Shown in pieces: positions 6,268 through 14,567 of a stretch of DNA of 17,599 bases. The position numbers and the translations under genes were made by a program. Each line of letters opens with the position of its first letter. Positions within the stretch are counted from its first letter, which is position 1. The DNA comes from JAKJEP01 sp964580995 (lineage in GTDB: Bacteria; Planctomycetota; Phycisphaerae; Sedimentisphaerales; SM23-30), in the NCBI GenBank assembly GCA_964580995.1, contig CAZOMV010000111.1, positions 1 to 17,599 of the forward strand, written 5' to 3'. The notes beneath the pieces are model-generated. The model saw nothing but the letters and a program-made list of their open reading frames with translations. It made no database searches and had not been told where the DNA came from.

Positions 6268-9200
6268 ATGAGTGAATCGACCCAGGAAATATCCGAGCAA
6301 CTGGAGCGGTTGGTGCAATCCACCCGGGGCAGATTACGCCGCAATGCGGTACTGCTGGGGCTTGGCCTGCTGATTATCGCGGGCGTGGGGGGGGTATCGG
6401 CAGGGGCGGTTCTGGATATGCTGTTAGCCTTTCCCGTGTGGCTGCGAATCACAGCCGGGATTGTTTTGCTGCTGCTGGTGGGAACGACCTTTACACTGCT
6501 GGTATTTTGGCCTGCCATCCGGCCGATGGGCCTGGAGCATATCGCCTACCTGATCGAATGTATTGTGGGCAAAATGCACAATAGTCTGGTTACGGTTATA
6601 GACTTACGCCGCCGGAGAAAGATTCGGGAAGATCGAATCCAGCCGCTGGAGGATCGTTTAATCCGGCAGACAGCGGAACGGTTGACGGACTACCGGGTGC
6701 AGCGGATTGCGGATCCCAGGCCGCTACGAAAAGTTGCCCTGGCTGCATGTTTGACTCTGGTGCTGGCTGGGATTTTGTCGTTCCAGTGTCGGGAACGAAT
6801 TTCCACCGCGGCACTGCGTTTGCTCATGCCGACAAAGTCCATCCCGCCGGTTACTTCGGTGCGTTTACAGGCCTTTCCGGGGGATACCTCCGTGCTGTAT
6901 GGCGAACCGCTGCGATTGTGGGCTGGAATCGAGGGCGAAAAGCTGGACCATCTTACGCTGCGGCTTTGGAACGATAAAGGGGAGTACTCTACCTACCCCA
7001 TGCAGCGTGAAAACGATCAGCAGTTTGCCTATACCCTCAGTTCGGTCAATGCTTCGTATCACTACCAGGTAATTGGCGGCGGTACGTGGACCGTTCCCAA
7101 CCGAATCACCGTGATTTACCGGCCGATCCTTGAAACCATGACGGCGGAAATCCAATTGCCCGAATATATGAAAATCCTCCAACCCCAGCCGGTAAATGAT
7201 CTTTCCCGGCAAATCAGCGCTCCGAACGGTTCGATGATTCAGTTGGCGGCTGTTGTGAAAGGAGATGTGACGGAGGGGAAAATCCATCTATTCCGTGCCG
7301 GCAGTCAAGTGATCGAGCAAAATGACATCCAGGAGACGGTCTGGTTCGATGATGATATACCTGTGGATGCGGAAGAGATGGGAAAATGGCGGTGGACCAG
7401 TGACCGAGCATATAGCGGTACACAAGCCCACACCTTCAACTGGTCGCGCCAGCCTTATGGTTTTCGCACCCGTCTGCATCCCCTGATCCTTTCGGCTGGT
7501 GAATCTCTGTTTGTTTATGTCTGGATCGATCCACAGGATGGGCCGGGCCGGGTAAGCATTCGCGTTCTGGCGGGTGCTACCACCTGTGAACTGATGTTTG
7601 ATTCCTCGGCTGCACCGCTGACCGGGGAGCAAAAAGAAAATCTCCGTCAGCCGATCAAACTGGAAAATCCGCAGAATTGGTTCGGCGGCGATGCCGCCGG
7701 CGCCCCGGAGGTACTCGGCAGGTACGCCGGACCTCTGCCCGAAGCGGGCAGTTGGAAACGGCTGGAGATTCCGTCGGAAAAGTTTGCCGGGCCTAATCCC
7801 GCCGGTCCGTTTCAAGTAAACGGGCTGCAATTCCAGATTGACAAGGGAACAATTCTTTTTGATCGGGCAGGCTCTCTGAAATCGGTCCAGCTTAAAACTG
7901 AACAAACCAATCTGGAAGAAATAAACTCCGTACCGATGCAATATGACCCCTCGAAAGGCCGGTGGATAGGCGCCATTCCCGCGGCAGAATGCCATTTCAC
8001 GCTGGAATTCCGCAACCGGCTGGGTTATGCCAATGCCGCCATGCAGGCGATCCCCATCCTTCCCACGGACGATCAGCCGCCTACCGTGCTGATTGAACGG
8101 CCGGGAAAGAATCTTGCCCTGCCCGCGCCGCAGGCGGTTCCCCTGGTGATTCGCGCCTGTGATGATTTCGGCGTCGCCCATGTTTTTATGCAGACCGGCG
8201 TCAGTCCCGATCAATTAGGCCAGCCGCAGGAACTGGCGCAGTACGATCAACCCCAGGTCAACTGCAAGGTGATTACCTCGCTGGACATGAAGAGCCTGAA
8301 ACTGGTTGCGGAGCAGCCTCTTTATTATCGAATATTCGCCCAGGATTTCAAAGGCCAGACCGGTGTCAGCGAACTATTCCAGCTTCGTCTGGATATCTCG
8401 TCAACCGAGAATATCGAAGAAACGGATCGGGTGAATCATGCTCTGACGGGTATTCTCGAAAACATCCAGAACCTGGTTGATTTTCAGGGGCAGCTTTCAG
8501 ACGGTGCGGCTGAGAATGTCATCCCCTGGCCGGCCGGTTATGAAGTGAATGTGGATGAATCAGGAGCTGTTACCCTTCTCAATCCGGACGGAACCGTCAT
8601 GACCGCCGAAGACATGAAACGGATGCTCAACACCTGGAACGAAGGAATCAGCCCACAGCAGCGGCAGCAGCTTAATGAAATCTACAGCCGGATCCAGCAG
8701 GAACGGCAGGAACTGCTGGATCTGTCGGAAACCTTATACCAGGCGGCAGAGGAAAATACCATGCTGACCCTGCCGGCCGAAGCGGAAGCCCTGCGGGTAA
8801 TGGCCCTGCGGGCGCAGCAGATCACCAGCCTGTTTCCGGCGGGCGATGCCAATATTCTTAGCGAGGAAGTTTTATTGCGGCTGGAAGGCCTGCAGGAACT
8901 GACCCCGGACCAGAAACAGGAACTGGCGCAACTGCAGCGGCAACTGCGGGAAATAATCTCCGCCCGCCAGGATTTGGCCGGCTCACCCAACCAGTCCCAG
9001 CAGAGCCTGAGCAATCTGATGGCCGAGCTGCAGGCCCGCCAGGCACGGGAACAACTGCAGGGACTCAATACCTATCTGGAATCGCAGCAGGAAACGCTGG
9101 AGAGATTGCGATTACAAGTAAAATCGCTTCAGCAGACAGCGGCCAATGCTCCGCCGCAAGATCTGGATGAAATATCCGATCAGCAGCAGGAACTGGACCC

Positions 9201-10038
9201 GAATGCCATTGAACTGATGAAACAGGTTCAGGAACTATTACAGAAACAACGGGAGAAACAGGATCAAAATAGGGAAACCATGCCCCTGGCGCCCTGGGTT
9301 CCGCCCGGCCGGCTGGTGGACGCTATGCCCGTGGAGGCGGATACCCCGGAGGAAGATCCGGCCCAGCCGTCCCAACCCGATGTGGCGGGCATGAAAGATC
9401 AATTGAAGGAACTTCTGGAAAAGGAAGAACTGAACTGGTGGGATCGGCCCGTCAACCTTCCGGCGGACGCCCAGCGCGGCAGCATCGATCCCCGGTTTGC
9501 CGACCGCGATTCCCGGCCCCATCCCGCCTCCCCCGGTGAGGCGAGTACCCCGCGTGCCATGCTCATACAGCATCAGGACCAGTTGCAGCAGAGATTGACG
9601 GCCAACAGCAATGACCTGAATTCGGTACAGAATCAGTTGGCCCAAACGATCCATCAGTTGGATCAGTACATGTCCGGCAGCGAGAAGCCGCAGGTTCAGA
9701 GTTTGTTGAATATGCTGAGTTCGCCGGATATGCGTCAGGCGATGGACCTCTCCGGCTGGGTGGCGCGAAACTTATATACCCAGGGAAATTCGTTTGGGCT
9801 GGCCGGCGGCAGTACGATGCGTTCCCGGATGGGCAGCGTGTCGGCTCTGAAAGGCCGTGCCATTACCATTGGATATACCAATGAAGATACCGCCCCGGTC
9901 GAAGGTGCTGCCCTGTACCGACTGCCGCCGTGGCTGCGTCAGCCGCTCATCCAGGGCATGCAGGAACACGGCCCCCAGGCCTATCAGCCGCTGATCGAGG
10001 CCTATTATCGGGATTTGAGCACCCAACTGGAGAAATAA
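6268..10038 (+). CDS. Giant DUF4175-type membrane protein with nested beta-sandwich and Gln-rich coiled coil
   Basis: The 1256-residue product is the largest in the window. Three membrane helices lie in the first 175 residues (about 25-48, 60-82 and 154-172), followed by RLLMPTKSIPPVT and an Ig-like segment with FPGDTSVLYGEPLRLW, typical of DUF4175 proteins. A module recognisable from RHS/YD-repeat and planctomycete proteins is nested at about 358-545. The DUF4175 Ig-like region then resumes, including DDQPPTVLIERPG and RACDDFGVAHV. Residues about 790-1000 are a Gln/Glu/Leu-rich coiled coil (runs such as QQRQQLNEIYSRIQQERQEL). The tail (1000-1256) is Pro- and Gln-rich with some helix. Most of the protein is probably extracytoplasmic. 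It lies between two VWA genes and may be the scaffold of the complex. The ATG is preceded by GGTGA at nine bases. Confidence 0.88.
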   Translation: MSESTQEISEQLERLVQSTRGRLRRNAVLLGLGLLIIAGVGGVSAGAVLDMLLAFPVWLRITAGIVLLLLVGTTFTLLVFWPAIRPMGLEHIAYLIECIVGKMHNSLVTVIDLRRRRKIREDRIQPLEDRLIRQTAERLTDYRVQRIADPRPLRKVALAACLTLVLAGILSFQCRERISTAALRLLMPTKSIPPVTSVRLQAFPGDTSVLYGEPLRLWAGIEGEKLDHLTLRLWNDKGEYSTYPMQRENDQQFAYTLSSVNASYHYQVIGGGTWTVPNRITVIYRPILETMTAEIQLPEYMKILQPQPVNDLSRQISAPNGSMIQLAAVVKGDVTEGKIHLFRAGSQVIEQNDIQETVWFDDDIPVDAEEMGKWRWTSDRAYSGTQAHTFNWSRQPYGFRTRLHPLILSAGESLFVYVWIDPQDGPGRVSIRVLAGATTCELMFDSSAAPLTGEQKENLRQPIKLENPQNWFGGDAAGAPEVLGRYAGPLPEAGSWKRLEIPSEKFAGPNPAGPFQVNGLQFQIDKGTILFDRAGSLKSVQLKTEQTNLEEINSVPMQYDPSKGRWIGAIPAAECHFTLEFRNRLGYANAAMQAIPILPTDDQPPTVLIERPGKNLALPAPQAVPLVIRACDDFGVAHVFMQTGVSPDQLGQPQELAQYDQPQVNCKVITSLDMKSLKLVAEQPLYYRIFAQDFKGQTGVSELFQLRLDISSTENIEETDRVNHALTGILENIQNLVDFQGQLSDGAAENVIPWPAGYEVNVDESGAVTLLNPDGTVMTAEDMKRMLNTWNEGISPQQRQQLNEIYSRIQQERQELLDLSETLYQAAEENTMLTLPAEAEALRVMALRAQQITSLFPAGDANILSEEVLLRLEGLQELTPDQKQELAQLQRQLREIISARQDLAGSPNQSQQSLSNLMAELQARQAREQLQGLNTYLESQQETLERLRLQVKSLQQTAANAPPQDLDEISDQQQELDPNAIELMKQVQELLQKQREKQDQNRETMPLAPWVPPGRLVDAMPVEADTPEEDPAQPSQPDVAGMKDQLKELLEKEELNWWDRPVNLPADAQRGSIDPRFADRDSRPHPASPGEASTPRAMLIQHQDQLQQRLTANSNDLNSVQNQLAQTIHQLDQYMSGSEKPQVQSLLNMLSSPDMRQAMDLSGWVARNLYTQGNSFGLAGGSTMRSRMGSVSALKGRAITIGYTNEDTAPVEGAALYRLPPWLRQPLIQGMQEHGPQAYQPLIEAYYRDLSTQLEK
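7339..7905 (+). other. Nested beta-sandwich module within the DUF4175 protein
   Basis: Residues about 358-545 of the giant protein read VWFDDDIPVDAEEMGKWRW, then YSGTQAHTF, then LSAGESLFVYVWIDPQDGP, then RYAGPLPEAGSWKRLEIP and finally QIDKGTILFDRAG. This order (VWxxDxxP, SGxxAHxF, GExLFxYVxxDPxxxP, GxLPxxGxWxRLExP, WD/FD-x-AG) matches a module I know from RHS/YD-repeat and other large surface proteins, apparently a jelly-roll of the carbohydrate-binding type. It interrupts the Ig-like segment, whose two halves (KIHLFRAGSQV before, NSVPMQYDPSKGRWIGAIP after) would otherwise join. Confidence 0.6.
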
Positions 10039-10058
10039 CCGGATGGAGATGAAAAACG

Positions 10059-12455
10059 TTGTTGAAATGGATGCTTGAAAATCTGGGAATCAACCAGACG
10101 CTGACCGGACGGCTGGAGCAGGTCCAATTGCTTTGGGCACGGCCGACGGTGCTGCTGGTGGGACTGGCACTGCTGTTGCCGGTGGCGTTTTTTATTGTTC
10201 TGCGCCATCGCAACAATCTGCCGCATGTTTCGCGGCCCGTTCGCGTGGTTCTTTCCATCTGCCGCATCGGTACTTTGCTGCTGCTGGTCACGGTCCTGGG
10301 GGGCCCGTTCCTGCGGCTGACGGAGCCGGTTTCCAGTAAACCGCTGCTGTTCTGGCTGCTGGATGACTCGGAGAGCATGTCCCTGCCGATCGGTATCTTC
10401 AACGAAGAACAAACGTTGAAAATGGCAGAAGCAGCGGGTATGATGGAAAAAGCTCCTGAGGGCGCTGTCGTGCCAATAGATGCGCAGGTCCGAAAAGAAA
10501 TGAACAATCTGAACCGGGCGGAATTGATGAACCGGGTACTGGAAAAACATAAGCCGCTTCTGGATGAATTGAACCAACGGTTCGAAATGCATTCGTATCG
10601 CTTTGCCCGAACTCTGACGCCGGGGACAGAGGCTCATAACAAACCAAAGGAAGAGGCCGTCACCACCGATCAGAAGGACACCAACCTGGGCGGCGCCCTG
10701 GAAGAGGTGATGGACCAGATGGCGGGGCGGAAATCTGCCGGTATCGTGGTTTTCAGCGATGGCCAGAGCACAATGGGTGCGGATCCCGTGCAGGTGCTTC
10801 GGCGCTACCAGACGGTGACGACGGATCAAACCGCCGTGCCGGTCTGGACGGTACCGGTCGGCAGTTCCGAACCGCTGGCAGATATCGCCTGTGTGGATGT
10901 GCTTTGTCCCGGCCAACTGACGCTCAAGGATACGGCGGTTCTGGTGGCCACGGTTCAGTCGCACGGATTTGACGGCCGGGAAATCAAGGTCCGCCTGCTC
11001 GAACAGGAAAATGTGCTGGATGAAAAAGATCTGACCCTCTCCGGTGCAGAGCGCCAGCAGGTCCAGCTTACCTTTGAGGCGAAAACGCCCGGTACGCATC
11101 TGCTGACGGTCGAGATAGACAAACAAGGGGAGGAACAGGTCCAGGTCAACAATCGCCTGCCAGTGAGCATCGAGGTGGATGAACAGCGGTGGAAAGTTCT
11201 GTATCTGGAAGGCTATCCCCGCTGGGACTTCCGCTTTCTCGATTACGCCTTGCGGCGAGACCAGGGTTTGGAAGTAACGATGGTGGTGGAAGCGAGCCTG
11301 CTGGCGGAAAAGAAGCCGGAGGAGGAAGCGTCCCAGCCGCTCTTACTGCCTGATAGTTTCACTACATTTTCCGATTATGATGTGGTTATGCTGGGCGATA
11401 TTACCCCGGCCCTGCTTCCCAATGCCTTGCAGGAGCAATTGGCCCGGGCGGTGGAACAGGATGGCCTGGGATTGATTATTCAGGCCGGTCCGCAGGCCAT
11501 GCCGCACGCCTTTATCCATGATCCGCTGGCCCGGCTGTTTCCGATGAAGTTTGCCTCCGACGAGAAAGGCCTGGAATCGCCGGCCTTTGCCCCCTTTGAG
11601 ATGGCAGTCACTTCCCAAGGCTCGATTCATCCCGCCTTCCGTTTATATGACAGCGCCACGCAGAACCGCGGCATCTGGAGCCGCATGCCCTCCTTTTACT
11701 GGGCAGCGGCCGCACAGGATAGTAGTCCCGCGGCGACCGTCCTGGCGGAGTTGAATACGCTGGAGGAGAAAAAAATACCGTTGATCGCCGAACAGTTTGC
11801 CGGGGCCGGCCGGGTGGCGTTCATCGGGACCGACGCCACCTACCGCTGGCGGGCGTATATCGGCGATCCTCTTTTTTCCAGATTCTGGGGGCAGTTGATC
11901 CGCCATGTTGCCCAGTCTCATCAGCGCAGCGGTACGAGCAACTGGCTGGAAGTCTATCCGGCCCGGGTGGAAACGGGGGAGAATGTGTCACTGGAACTGT
12001 ATGCACTGGATGGCGGCGGGGCACCCCTGAAAGCCCCGGAAATAACCGCCCATTTCGTGAAGGGGGAAAGGTCCGGTTCGGTTTCTTTGAAACCCTCTTT
12101 GGAACCCGGCCATTTTAGCGGGACCTGGATGGGGAAAGAGGAAGGTGAATATGTTTTCAGTGTGGAGGTGGAAGGAAAAAAGGTTACCGGTTCGGTTCGG
12201 GTATCCCAGTCCGGCCGGGAACTGATGCGTCCGGATGTGGATCGCGACGCCCTGGGCAACCTGGCGGAACTCAGCCGGGGGGGGTTGCTGGAGTTGCCGG
12301 ACATCGGAAAATTATCCCAAAGCCTCCAGGGCGAAGTACGCACCACCCAGCGGGTCCAGGAGGACGAAATCTGGGACAACTGGCTGACTCTGATTTTGCT
12401 GGTATCGCTTTATTGCACGGATGTTTTTGTACGCCGAATGTCTGGTTTAACGTAG
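10059..12455 (+). CDS. Membrane VWA protein with amidotransferase-like domain
   Basis: The 798-residue product has two N-terminal helices (about 29-48 and 64-82). A VWA-like domain follows with a MIDAS motif DDSES (Asp102, Ser104, Ser106), Thr208 in the DTNLGGAL loop, and FSDGQ (Asp234). The KVLYLEGYPRWDFRFLDYAL motif at about 379 opens a GATase1-like domain; it and GTDATYRWRAYIGDPLFSRFWGQ are typical of planctomycete VWA proteins of this type. A C-terminal helix lies at about 773-791 with a short basic tail. A long charged insert separates the two halves of the VWA domain. The TTG at 10059 is chosen because GGAG ends ten bases before it; a second TTG (10062) and an ATG (10071) are in frame but more distant from that site. 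It is 20 bases after the DUF4175 gene and is probably translated with it. Confidence 0.88.
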   Translation: MLKWMLENLGINQTLTGRLEQVQLLWARPTVLLVGLALLLPVAFFIVLRHRNNLPHVSRPVRVVLSICRIGTLLLLVTVLGGPFLRLTEPVSSKPLLFWLLDDSESMSLPIGIFNEEQTLKMAEAAGMMEKAPEGAVVPIDAQVRKEMNNLNRAELMNRVLEKHKPLLDELNQRFEMHSYRFARTLTPGTEAHNKPKEEAVTTDQKDTNLGGALEEVMDQMAGRKSAGIVVFSDGQSTMGADPVQVLRRYQTVTTDQTAVPVWTVPVGSSEPLADIACVDVLCPGQLTLKDTAVLVATVQSHGFDGREIKVRLLEQENVLDEKDLTLSGAERQQVQLTFEAKTPGTHLLTVEIDKQGEEQVQVNNRLPVSIEVDEQRWKVLYLEGYPRWDFRFLDYALRRDQGLEVTMVVEASLLAEKKPEEEASQPLLLPDSFTTFSDYDVVMLGDITPALLPNALQEQLARAVEQDGLGLIIQAGPQAMPHAFIHDPLARLFPMKFASDEKGLESPAFAPFEMAVTSQGSIHPAFRLYDSATQNRGIWSRMPSFYWAAAAQDSSPAATVLAELNTLEEKKIPLIAEQFAGAGRVAFIGTDATYRWRAYIGDPLFSRFWGQLIRHVAQSHQRSGTSNWLEVYPARVETGENVSLELYALDGGGAPLKAPEITAHFVKGERSGSVSLKPSLEPGHFSGTWMGKEEGEYVFSVEVEGKKVTGSVRVSQSGRELMRPDVDRDALGNLAELSRGGLLELPDIGKLSQSLQGEVRTTQRVQEDEIWDNWLTLILLVSLYCTDVFVRRMSGLT

Positions 12456-12465
12456 GAGATAAGTT

Positions 12466-13575
12466 ATGCGTAGGAATGAGCAAACAACAACAGGTTCCCA
12501 TCCGGGCGGAATGGCCTCCTGGATAATCCTGGTACTGATACTCATCGGGCTTTTAGGCGCGGTTGGCACGGTTCTGATCGTCCGGTCTGGGTCTGGGCCG
12601 CAGGAAGAACTCACCGAGAATCTGCTGCCTGACCCCCGGGAAATGGCCCGCATTGAGGCCTCGGCGGATCGGGCTCTGGAGTATCTGGTTCGCCAGCAAT
12701 TGCCCGACGGCAACTGGCCCAGCAGCTTCGGTTCCAATAACGGTGTCAATGCCCTTTGCCTGCTGGCTTTCCTCGGGCGGGGTCATGTACCCGGCCGGGG
12801 ACCTTACCAAAGTGTGGTGGACCATGCCGTCAATTATCTTCTGGCTACCCAGCAGACCAGCGGGCTTTACCTCTCGCCTAATCCATCCAACGGCCCGATG
12901 TACGAACACGGCCTGACTACCCTGGCCCTGGTCGAAGCCTACGGCCAGATTCCCACCACTCAGATGCGTAACAGCGTCCAGCAGGCGGTGAACCTGATCG
13001 TGCAAAGCCAATCCCCGGTCGGCGGGTGGCGCTATCAGCCGGTCCCGGCCGATGCCGATCTGAGCGTGACCGTCATGCAGGTGGTGGCCTTGAAATCCGC
13101 ACTCAACGCCCGGTTAACCGTGCCCGCTGAAACGATGGAGAAAGCCCTGGACTATGTCAAAAAATGCGCTTATCCGGAGGGCGGCTTTTGTTATCAGCCG
13201 GGGCATGCCGAAGGACCGGCTCCGGCCCGCACCGCCGCCGGAATTCTCTGCATGCAATTGCTGGGGGCGTTCGATGACCCGGCCGTGACCAAAGGACTGG
13301 ACTGGCTGGACAATGTAAACTACCAAAAAGATATTCCCTATTTCTGGTATATGAATTACTATGCCATGCAGGCCCATTTTCAGGCCGGCGGCAAATACTG
13401 GGCACACTGGCATCCCAAAGTCCGCAAGTTCCTTTTTGAAAATCAGAAACAGGACGGCAGTTGGGAAGGATTCGGGGAACAGACCGTCAACGGATCGGCC
13501 TTTTGTTACTCCACCGCGCTGGGCGCCCTTTGCCTGGAGGTCTATATGCATTTTTTGCCCGTATATCAGCGTTGA
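12466..13575 (+). CDS. Membrane-anchored prenyltransferase/squalene-cyclase-like alpha-toroid
   Basis: The 369-residue product has an N-terminal anchor (about 18-39) and a domain of alpha/alpha repeats like those of terpene cyclases and prenyltransferases. QW-type motifs are QLPDGNW (78-84), SPVGGWRY (183-190) and QKQDGSW (327-333). DADLSVTVMQVVALKSA (196-212) is the segment usual in planctomycete family members. The catalytic DxDD of squalene-hopene cyclases is not present, and I see no clear zinc triad of protein prenyltransferases, so an enzymatic role is doubtful. A binding or structural role outside the membrane fits better. TAGGAGA overlaps the stop codon of the previous gene, and GGAG is seven bases from the ATG, so the two genes are probably translationally coupled. 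Confidence 0.88.
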   Translation: MRRNEQTTTGSHPGGMASWIILVLILIGLLGAVGTVLIVRSGSGPQEELTENLLPDPREMARIEASADRALEYLVRQQLPDGNWPSSFGSNNGVNALCLLAFLGRGHVPGRGPYQSVVDHAVNYLLATQQTSGLYLSPNPSNGPMYEHGLTTLALVEAYGQIPTTQMRNSVQQAVNLIVQSQSPVGGWRYQPVPADADLSVTVMQVVALKSALNARLTVPAETMEKALDYVKKCAYPEGGFCYQPGHAEGPAPARTAAGILCMQLLGAFDDPAVTKGLDWLDNVNYQKDIPYFWYMNYYAMQAHFQAGGKYWAHWHPKVRKFLFENQKQDGSWEGFGEQTVNGSAFCYSTALGALCLEVYMHFLPVYQR

Positions 13576-13610
13576 TTGGACGGCAGAGTTTCTAAGGAAA
13601 GGTACTGGTT

Positions 13611-14552
13611 ATGAATTTTATAAAACGATTCTTCCTGCTACTGGCCTTGGCGCTGGTTCCGGCAGGCTGTGAAAATAAAGAGGAGGCAGCCAGAGAATGG
13701 CAGGCAGCCGTTTCCCAGGCTCAATCGGTTCAGCGGCAGTTGCAAACGGATCTGGAGAAAGTGAAGAACGACCTGGCGGCGGCAGGCAAGGAACGGGATA
13801 ACCTGCAATCGCAATTGCAGGAAAACAAAACCAAAATGGCCGGCCTGGGACTTCTGCTCCATACCACTCTGGAGGAAGGCAAAAAACTCCAGGCCGATCT
13901 GAATACGGTTTCCACGGAAAGAGATACCCTCAAAAATGATCTGGCGAAAACTACGGAATCTTTGAACAAAATCCAGACCGATCTAACCGTAACCGCCCAG
14001 GAGCGCGACAAGTTGAAACAGGAGCGGGAGGCCCTGGCAACCGAGATTTCTACCAAATCCGAGTCGTTCGGTGCACTCCAGACGGAACTGGCGGCCACTG
14101 TTCAGGAACGCAACGAGCTGAAAGACAGTCTGGCCAAAACCACGGAATCCCTGAATCAAACCCAGGCCAGTTTAGACACGGTGACCAAAGAACGGGACAC
14201 TCTAAACAATGATCTAACGCAAAGCACCAAGTCACATAATGAAACGCTTGGGGTTTTATCCAACCTGGCTCAGGAACGGGATAAGCTGAAAGCGGACCTT
14301 GCCCAGACGACGGAAACCCTGGGCAAGAAACTGGCCGATCTGCAGCAGAGCCATGACACCATAACGGCCGATGCCGCCAAGCTCAACGAAAATCTCTCGG
14401 CTGTTACCCAGGCACGGGATACCCTCCAGAAACAAACGTCGGAACAGGAGCAAAAAATTGCCGCCCTGGAGGCGGAGGTCGCCAAATTGAATGCAACCAT
14501 CGAGGAACTTAAAAAGCAGGCGGCTCAAAAGCAATCTCCGCCCGGTGCCTGA
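13611..14552 (+). CDS. Coiled-coil probable lipoprotein with 28-residue repeats
   Basis: The 313-residue product begins with a signal sequence ending in LVPAGC, close to a lipobox. Pro at -3 is atypical, so lipidation at Cys20 is likely but not certain. From about residue 25 to 305 it is a continuous charged heptad coiled coil. Five consecutive units (95-122, 123-157, 158-185, 186-213, 214-241) follow a pattern like xDLxTVxxERDxLKxDLAxTTESLxxxx. Four have 28 residues (four heptads) and the second has 35 (five heptads). The exact heptad register suggests a long periplasmic rod, perhaps a spacer between the membrane and a partner such as the DUF4175 coiled coil. AAGGAAAGG precedes the ATG by eight bases. 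I know no named family for it. Confidence 0.8.
   Translation: MNFIKRFFLLLALALVPAGCENKEEAAREWQAAVSQAQSVQRQLQTDLEKVKNDLAAAGKERDNLQSQLQENKTKMAGLGLLLHTTLEEGKKLQADLNTVSTERDTLKNDLAKTTESLNKIQTDLTVTAQERDKLKQEREALATEISTKSESFGALQTELAATVQERNELKDSLAKTTESLNQTQASLDTVTKERDTLNNDLTQSTKSHNETLGVLSNLAQERDKLKADLAQTTETLGKKLADLQQSHDTITADAAKLNENLSAVTQARDTLQKQTSEQEQKIAALEAEVAKLNATIEELKKQAAQKQSPPGA
13893..14333 (+). repeat. Internal coding repeats of 84-105 bp
   Basis: Five head-to-tail units encode the 28- or 35-residue repeats of the coiled-coil protein (84, 105, 84, 84 and 84 bp). They are diverged at the DNA level but share ERD-x-L-K/N and L-A-x-TTE-S/T-L blocks. The differing unit is longer by exactly one heptad. 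Confidence 0.6.
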
Positions 14553-14567
14553 TGAAAAGGAAAGCAA

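Noticed and set aside
7682..7696. GC-rich inverted repeat GGCGGC-GAT-GCCGCC
   Set aside because: It lies inside the DUF4175 coding sequence in a Gly/Ala-rich stretch and has no T-run after it.
10049..10078. Nine-codon ATG reading frame overlapping the start of the VWA/GATase gene, a possible leader peptide
   Set aside because: GGAG directly abuts its ATG with no spacing, so it should not be translated from that site; the TTG at 10059 fits better.
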